Source: Paraburkholderia tropica
GTDB taxonomy: Bacteria > Pseudomonadota > Gammaproteobacteria > Burkholderiales > Burkholderiaceae
Assembly: GCF_914484835.1 (NCBI RefSeq)
Contig: NZ_CAJZAR010000001.1
Coordinates: 104,124 to 168,123, forward strand
Direction: 5' to 3'
DNA: 64,000 bases
Made by a program: the position numbers and the translations under genes. The notes under the pieces are model-generated. The model saw only the letters and a program-made list of their open reading frames with translations, had not been told where the DNA came from and ran no database searches. How positions within the stretch are numbered: the first letter of the stretch is position 1; each line of letters starts with the position of its first letter. Of the stretch, positions 58,534 to 64,000 are shown one piece after another.

Positions 58534-59561
58534 TGGCCACACCGCTGACGAGACCGCCCCGCATCGACCCGCACGCGCCGCGCACGCACGCAACGCTGCC
58601 CGCAGGCGCGCTGCGTTTTCTCGCGACGCGCGCGGCGTGGGCGCTGTTCACGCTCTGGCTGCTGTCCGTGCTGGTGTTCGCGGGCGGCCAGCTACTGCCC
58701 GGCGACATCGGCCGCGCCGTGCTCGGCCCGCTCGCCGACGCGCGCGCCGTGGCCGCGCTCAACCACGAACTCGGCGCCGACCGTCCGCTGCTCCAGCAAT
58801 ACGGCACGTGGATCGGCCACGCGCTGCGCGGCGACTTCGGCACCTCGTGGACCTACAAGCAGGCGGTCGCGCCCTTCGTCGGCGACGCGCTGCTGCAATC
58901 GGCGAAACTCGGCCTGCTCGCGTTCTTCGTGGTCGTGCCGCTCGGCATCGGCGGCGGCGTGTGGGCGGCGCTCAACGGCGGACGCTGGCTCGACCGCCTG
59001 ATCAGCACGCTCGGCCTGTGCGCGAGCGCGGTGCCCGAATTCGTCTCGTCGATCGTGCTCATCCTCATCTTCGGCGTGTGGCTGCGCTGGCTGCCGATCG
59101 AGGCCGTCGCGCCGCCCGACGCGGGCGCGTGGCAAACGCTGCGCCATCTCGTGCTGCCGGTGCTGCCGCTCGTGCTCGTGTTCTTCGGCTATCTCGCGCG
59201 GATCGCGCGCGCGGGCATGCTCGACGCGCTCGACGCCGATTACACGCGCACCGCGATCCTCAAGGGCTTGCCGCGTCACACCGTGATCGTGCGCCACGTG
59301 CTGCGCAACGCGCTGCTGCCGAGCGTGACGGTCGCCGCCACGCAGCTCGGCTATCTGATCGGCGGGCTCGTGGTGGTGGAGTCGCTGTTCCGCTATCCGG
59401 GCATCGGCTCGCTGATCTACAACGCCGCGAAGGCGAAGGATTTTCCGCTGCTCGAAGCGGGCGTGCTCGCCGTGGGGCTCGTCTATACGCTCGCGAATCT
59501 GCTCGCCGACGGCCTGCACGTGCTGCTCGATCCGCGCCTGCGCACGAAGGGAGGCGCATGA
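58533..59561 (+). CDS. Peptide-type ABC transporter permease (DppB-like)
   Basis: A 342-residue inner-membrane permease. After a 25-residue polar start come six transmembrane segments. The family core includes GDFGTSWTYKQAVAPFV and the coupling segment TRTAILKGLPRHTVIVRHVL, LRNALLPSVT. It pairs with the DppC-like protein next door, whose start overlaps its stop by four bases (ATGA). Confidence 0.9.
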   Translation: MATPLTRPPRIDPHAPRTHATLPAGALRFLATRAAWALFTLWLLSVLVFAGGQLLPGDIGRAVLGPLADARAVAALNHELGADRPLLQQYGTWIGHALRGDFGTSWTYKQAVAPFVGDALLQSAKLGLLAFFVVVPLGIGGGVWAALNGGRWLDRLISTLGLCASAVPEFVSSIVLILIFGVWLRWLPIEAVAPPDAGAWQTLRHLVLPVLPLVLVFFGYLARIARAGMLDALDADYTRTAILKGLPRHTVIVRHVLRNALLPSVTVAATQLGYLIGGLVVVESLFRYPGIGSLIYNAAKAKDFPLLEAGVLAVGLVYTLANLLADGLHVLLDPRLRTKGGA

Positions 59562-60448
59562 ATCGTTCGGCATCCGAATCACTCGGTGAAAATGCACGCG
59601 CGCCCGTGCCCGCGCCGCCTTCGCGCGCCGCCGCCCTCCTGCGTCTGCTGCTGCGTTCGCCCGCGTTCGTCATCGGCGCGCTGATCCTGCTCGCGTGGAT
59701 CGTCTGCGCGCTCGCGGGCCAGTGGTTCGCGCCCTACGACGCCTACGCGTCAGACCCGCTCAGCTCGCTGATGCCGCCCGACCACACGCACTGGTGCGGC
59801 ACCGATCAACTGGGCCGCGACATCTGCTCGCGCGTGATCGTGGGCGCGCGCGACATCCTCACCATCGCGCCGCTCGCCACGCTCACGGGCACGCTCGCGG
59901 GCGCGGCGCTCGGGCTCGTGACCGGTTACTTCGAAGGCGCGTTCGGCACGCTCGTCGCGCGCGCGCTCGACGCCGTGCTCGCACTGCCGCTCGTGATCGT
60001 CGCGCTGCTCGTGCTCGCGGCCGTGGGCGCGTCCAATCTCGCGGTCGTGCTGGTGATCGGCGTGACCTTCGCGCCGCTCATCGCGCGCACCGTGCGCGCC
60101 GCCGTGCTCGCCGAACGCCATCTCGACTACGTGGCGGCCGCGCGTCTGCGTGGCGAGCGCGCGCCCTTCGTGATGTTCGCGGAAATCCTGCCGAACGTCT
60201 GGCCGCCGATCGTCGTGGAAGCGACCGTGCGGCTCGGTTACGCGATCTTCGCGGTGGCGACGCTCTCGTTTCTCGGCTTCGGCATTCAGCCGCCGTCCGC
60301 CGACTGGGGGCTCGCACTCGCCGAATCCTACGCGCTGCTCGCGGGCGGCGCGTGGTGGACCGTGGCGTTCGACGCCGCCGCGATCGGATCGCTGGTGGTC
60401 GCCGTGAACCTGATCGCCGACAGCCTGCGTGAGGTGCTCGAATCGTGA
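59558..60448 (+). CDS. Peptide-type ABC transporter permease (DppC-like)
   Basis: A 296-residue inner-membrane permease. HWCGTDQLGRDICSRVIVGA is the typical DppC/OppC N-terminal motif (about residue 75-95), and ERHLDYVAAARLRGERAPFV, with NVWPPIVVEATV after it, forms the ATPase-coupling region. The last helices end in SLREVLES. Its stop overlaps the GTG start of the ATPase gene by four bases. Confidence 0.9.
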   Translation: MNRSASESLGENARAPVPAPPSRAAALLRLLLRSPAFVIGALILLAWIVCALAGQWFAPYDAYASDPLSSLMPPDHTHWCGTDQLGRDICSRVIVGARDILTIAPLATLTGTLAGAALGLVTGYFEGAFGTLVARALDAVLALPLVIVALLVLAAVGASNLAVVLVIGVTFAPLIARTVRAAVLAERHLDYVAAARLRGERAPFVMFAEILPNVWPPIVVEATVRLGYAIFAVATLSFLGFGIQPPSADWGLALAESYALLAGGAWWTVAFDAAAIGSLVVAVNLIADSLREVLES

Positions 60449-62760
60449 ACCGCCCCGGCACGCCCACGTCCACCACAACGTCCACTACTGCGCCAGCCGC
60501 TCCGGCGCGCCCGGCCGGGGCCGCGCGCGGCCCCGCGCTCGCCACGTTCTCCGCGCCACGCGCCGACGACGCGCTCGCGCTCGTCGGCCTCACGGTCGCG
60601 TACCGCGTGCGCGGCAAGGACCGCGACGTGCTCACCGACGTCTCGCTGCGCATCAAGCGCGGCGAAGCCTATGGGCTCGTCGGCGAATCGGGCTGCGGCA
60701 AGTCGACGGTCGCGCTCGCGGCGCTGCGCTATCTCGCGCAGAACGGCCGCGTGAAGGCGGGCCGCATCGCCATCGCGGGCGAGGACGTGCTCGCGCTCGA
60801 CCGCGAAGGGCTGCGCGCGTTGCGAGCGCACAAGGTGTCGATGGTCTATCAGGACCCGGCGAGCGCGCTCAATCCGTCGCTGACCGTCGCGCGCCAGTTG
60901 AGCGAGGCCTTCGAGGCGGCGGGCGACGACACCGACGATCGCGGCGAGGCGCTCGCGCGCTCGCACGCCATGCTCGAACGCGTGCGTATCGCCGACCCGG
61001 CGCGCGTGATGGCGAGCTGGCCGCATCAGCTCTCGGGCGGCATGCAGCAGCGCGTGGTGATCGCGATGGCGCTCGCCTCGAATCCGTCGCTGCTGATCCT
61101 CGACGAACCCACCACGGGCCTCGACGCCACCGTCGAAGCCGAAGTGCTCGCGCTGGTCGCGCAACTGCGCGCGGAGCTGGGCATGGCCGTGCTGCTGATC
61201 AGCCACGATCTGGGCGTGATCGGCCGCATGTGCGAGCGCGTGGGCGTGCTCTACGCGGGCCGTCTCGTCGAGGAAGGCGCGACGCGCGACGTGTTCGAGC
61301 GCGCGCGCCATCCGTACACGGTCGGGCTGCTGCGCTGCCTACCCGCGCCGGGGCGCACCAAGCGTCATGGCGCGCTCGATACCATCGCGGGCGAGTTGCC
61401 CGCGCCCGGCACGCTCGCGCGCGGCTGCGTGTACGCGCCGCGCTGCGGGCTCGCCGACGCCCGTTGCCACGATCAGGCGCCGCCGCCGCATCGCGTGCAG
61501 GCCGCGCACGGCGAGCAGATGTCGCGCTGCCACTATCACGAGCGCGCGAGCGAGCTGCCCGAGGGCGATCCGGCGAACGCGGCGAACGTGGCCAACGTCG
61601 CAATCGTCGCGGATGAAGCCGCACCGATGCCCTCGCAACCTCCGCAGGCCATTGCGCAGACGAACGAACCGTCGGATGAAAGCGCGCAAACGCGCGCTCG
61701 TGGGGCCGGAGTCGTGCTGCGCGCACGCGGCGTCTCGCGCACCTTCGGCCACGGCGCGGGCGCGCTGCGCGTGCTCGACGACGTCTCGCTCGACCTGCGC
61801 GCGGGCGAAACGCTCGGGCTCGTCGGCGAATCGGGCAGCGGCAAGTCGACGCTCGCGAAACTGCTGCTCGGCCTGCACGCGCCCGATCCGGGCGGCACGA
61901 TCGAACTCGACGGCGCACCGCTCGCGGCCCACGTCGCGCGGCGCGATGCGCGTCAGCGGCGCGCCCTGCGGGTCGTGTTCCAGCATCCCGATGCCTCGCT
62001 GAACCGCGCGCTGCCGGTGCGCACGCTGGTCGGTCGAGCGCTCGCGCGCGCCGAATCTCACGAACCTCAAGCCGCCGCTCAGGATACGCAGGACGCGACC
62101 GACGCCCGCATCGAAACCCTGCTCGACGCCGTGCGCGTGCCGCTGCGCTACCTCTCGGCCCGCGCGCGCCAGCTCTCGGGCGGCCTCAAGCAGCGCGTGG
62201 CGATCGCGCAGGCTTTCGCGGGCGAGCCGCGCGTGGTGATCTGCGACGAGCCCACCTCGGCGCTCGACGTGTCCGTGCAGGCCGCGATCCTCAACCTGCT
62301 CGCGCGCCTGCAACGCGAGCGCGGCGTGAGCTATCTGTTCATCTCGCATGACCTCGGCGTGGTGCGCTATCTCGCCGACCGCCTGATGGTGCTCTACGCG
62401 GGCCGCGTGCTCGAAAGCGGCCCGGCCGCCGCGGTCTTCGACGGCCCGCGCCATCCGTACACCGAGACGCTGCTCGACGCGGCGCGCTCGACACACTCAA
62501 CCCACTCGACCCGCACCACGCCCGATGACGGCGCGGCCGACGTTGCGCGCGAATCGACCGCCGCGCGCAACGTCGGCGGCAGCACAGGCCACGGCTGCAT
62601 TTTCAGCGCACGCTGCCCGCGCAGGATCGGCCCGATCTGCGACGACACCGCCCCGCCCTTCGACGATATCGGTGACGGCCATCGCATCCGCTGCCACATT
62701 CCCGCCGACGAACTTCGCGCGCTGCAACGCGTCGCCGCCCCGTCGAACGGCGAGACCTGA
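60445..62760 (+). CDS. Fused double ATPase of the peptide-type ABC transporter
   Basis: A 771-residue protein with two ABC domains (DppD plus DppF in one chain). ABC1: Walker A GESGCGKST, signature LSGGMQQRVVIAMAL, Walker B LLILDEPTTGLD. ABC2: Walker A GESGSGKST, signature LSGGLKQRVAIAQAF, Walker B VVICDEPTSALD. Each half ends with a Cys-rich oligopeptide-transporter tail (CVYAPRCGLADARC; CIFSARCPRRIGPIC). A linker of about 80 residues joins them. The GTG start overlaps the DppC stop. It completes the four-gene operon. Confidence 0.9.
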   Translation: MNRPGTPTSTTTSTTAPAAPARPAGAARGPALATFSAPRADDALALVGLTVAYRVRGKDRDVLTDVSLRIKRGEAYGLVGESGCGKSTVALAALRYLAQNGRVKAGRIAIAGEDVLALDREGLRALRAHKVSMVYQDPASALNPSLTVARQLSEAFEAAGDDTDDRGEALARSHAMLERVRIADPARVMASWPHQLSGGMQQRVVIAMALASNPSLLILDEPTTGLDATVEAEVLALVAQLRAELGMAVLLISHDLGVIGRMCERVGVLYAGRLVEEGATRDVFERARHPYTVGLLRCLPAPGRTKRHGALDTIAGELPAPGTLARGCVYAPRCGLADARCHDQAPPPHRVQAAHGEQMSRCHYHERASELPEGDPANAANVANVAIVADEAAPMPSQPPQAIAQTNEPSDESAQTRARGAGVVLRARGVSRTFGHGAGALRVLDDVSLDLRAGETLGLVGESGSGKSTLAKLLLGLHAPDPGGTIELDGAPLAAHVARRDARQRRALRVVFQHPDASLNRALPVRTLVGRALARAESHEPQAAAQDTQDATDARIETLLDAVRVPLRYLSARARQLSGGLKQRVAIAQAFAGEPRVVICDEPTSALDVSVQAAILNLLARLQRERGVSYLFISHDLGVVRYLADRLMVLYAGRVLESGPAAAVFDGPRHPYTETLLDAARSTHSTHSTRTTPDDGAADVARESTAARNVGGSTGHGCIFSARCPRRIGPICDDTAPPFDDIGDGHRIRCHIPADELRALQRVAAPSNGET

Positions 62761-63377
62761 CGCGTACACCGTCGCCCGCCACGCGTCGCTCACGCGATTC
62801 GTTGCGCTGCCTACGGCCTGATCCGCGTCCACGCGCCGCCGTCGCGATGCCGATGCGCTGATCGCAGACCGCGCCGCTGCGTTTCATCGCCGAAACGTTT
62901 TCATCGATTTCGCCCCCGTCCGCACAGCAGGGAAAACCGCAGGTCCATGCGGCGCGGACCTCTGCGCGCGATGGCACAGAACTCGCTATATCGGAACCAG
63001 ACATCCGGTCGCTTCCAACCTGCGCGACACGCTGCGAATCGCGGCGCGCCGCACCGGGCGAACGGATGGCCGCACGCACGATGCGCCTGTTATCCGCCGT
63101 CCCGCTCGCGGGCCACGGCGATCGATAAGCACTCCTGCATAAATCGGCTATCCGCGTGACATTCGCACGAAGCGATCTGGACGTCGCGTGTACCGCACGC
63201 ACCGGCGAGACGACATCGGCAACCCGCACGATACGCACACCGGCGCGAAGCGGAGTGGGCATGACGGGGGATGGCGCGCGCCGCAGTCTTTAACGCAGCA
63301 AAAAAAGCGGCGCGACGTCGAACACAAGCTATGTGAGAAGCGAGGCGCGAATGCGCTATCACTTCCGGGAGGACATC
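62761..63377. other. Intergenic region with no supported gene
   Basis: About 620 bases between the transporter and the Gly/Ser-rich protein gene. ORFs on both strands here are short or lack starts. It probably holds the promoter of the secreted protein gene; GGGAGGACATC lies directly before 63378. I see nothing else that I can name. Confidence 0.4.
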
Positions 63378-64000
63378 ATGAGAAGCAGAAATATTCATCA
63401 GTACTGCGATGGGTTAAGTCGTGGACTCGCGGTGTTGGCGATCGGCGCGGTGGGGATCGGCGTACTGCTGCCGGCGATCGGCGCGCACGCGCAGGACAGC
63501 AATGTGACCGCGCCGACGTGGATCCTCGTCGCCGATGCCGCGTTGCCCGCCAGCGGCGGCGCGGTGACCGACTCGGGGATGCCCGCCGACGGCGTCGCCC
63601 CGTTCGGCAGCGGGTCGGCCGCGACGAGCGCAAGCAGCGGCGGCGAAAGCAGCGGCGGCAACCCCGGCAGCACCAGCAGCACCAGCGCCGCGCCCTCGCC
63701 CGGCGCGAGCCAGAGCGCCGAGGCGATCGTCGCAGCCGACGACGCCGCGACGGTCTTCACGTCGAAGAACTGCTACGGCAACAACGGCAACTGCTCGCAA
63801 GGCGGGCGCGGGGGCGGCAATAGCGCGTCGGCTTCGGCGAGCGCGGGCGTGTCAGGCGGCACGAGCTCCGGCAACTCGGGGACCGGGCGCGGCGGCACCT
63901 CGGGCGTCGGCGGTGCGACCAGCGGATCGAGCAACGCCGGCGGCGGCAAAGGTGGCAGCGGCAGTGGCAGTGGCAATAGCGGCGGCGGTGGCGGTGGCGG
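63378..64000 (+). CDS. Gly/Ser-rich secreted protein, partial (cut by window end)
   Basis: An open frame of 207 codons that runs off the window. Signal-like region: GLAVLAIGAVGIGVLLPAIG followed by AHAQ, cleavage after AHA. The mature chain is low-complexity Gly/Ser/Ala (about half Gly and Ser), broken near residue 130 by FTSKNCYGNNGNCSQ with two Cys that could form a disulfide. Gly content rises toward the end (GGGKGGSGSGSGNSGGGG). It may be an extracellular matrix or adhesin-like protein. GGGAGGACATC precedes the ATG. No family assigned. Confidence 0.6.
   Translation, partial: MRSRNIHQYCDGLSRGLAVLAIGAVGIGVLLPAIGAHAQDSNVTAPTWILVADAALPASGGAVTDSGMPADGVAPFGSGSAATSASSGGESSGGNPGSTSSTSAAPSPGASQSAEAIVAADDAATVFTSKNCYGNNGNCSQGGRGGGNSASASASAGVSGGTSSGNSGTGRGGTSGVGGATSGSSNAGGGKGGSGSGSGNSGGGGGG

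Overview
The window looks like one chromosomal stretch of a Burkholderiaceae member, closest in feel to Paraburkholderia, Caballeronia or Trinickia. The reasons are very high GC with GC-rich third codon positions, the neighbourhoods rpmB-rpmG, nadB/nadC-nadA, fkpB-ispH, ribF-ileS-lspA-coaBC-dut and clpA-clpS-cspA, an icd/RluE pair with DUF192 and EF-G genes downstream, and a liv transporter operon. No rRNA, tRNA or CRISPR array was seen.

Backbone left, 1-35.4 kb. In order: a ferredoxin-type reductase; an ArgD-like aminotransferase preceded by a short Arg-rich ORF and an intrinsic terminator; a GNAT enzyme; livHMGF (minus strand, no livK here); an odd 1.1-kb region of little coding signal; ispH and fkpB; radC; L28/L33; NAD synthesis (nadB convergent with nadA-nadC); a membrane fatty acid desaturase; an MscS channel; purN-rsmB; ribF, ileS, lspA, coaBC, a luciferase-like monooxygenase and dut; an amino acid permease; clpS-clpA with a divergent cold-shock gene; and a copper module (multicopper oxidase plus a Cys/His-rich secreted protein).

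Integrated element, about 35.44-48.52 kb. A P4-type satellite appears to sit in the terminator of icd, flanked by a 14-bp direct repeat (AAAAACCCCGGCGA). It carries a P4-type tyrosine integrase, an AlpA regulator, a candidate CI-RNA-like immunity/attenuation leader, a TOPRIM/DUF927 primase-helicase, an 11-copy GCGCCAA iteron cluster (candidate origin), an antirepressor-like protein, two HTH proteins and a lone antitoxin-like protein. It encodes no capsid, portal, large terminase, sheath or tube. It does carry a compact receptor-binding module: an unknown helical protein, a possible baseplate protein, a tail-collar fibre with six HxH motifs, and a fibre assembly chaperone. A satellite that brings its own fibre could retarget a helper phage tail. 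This is the most interesting system in the window.

Backbone right, 48.5-64 kb. icd (minus), a pseudouridine synthase, a small Lys/Ala/Ser-rich secreted protein, a DUF192 protein, an EF-G gene, a His-rich cupin with a NiCoT-type nickel/cobalt permease, a complete four-gene peptide-type ABC transporter with a Tat-exported binding protein and a fused double ATPase, and the start of a Gly/Ser-rich secreted protein cut by the window end. Four intergenic sites on the backbone carry tandem repeats with the same 11-bp period, about one helical turn.
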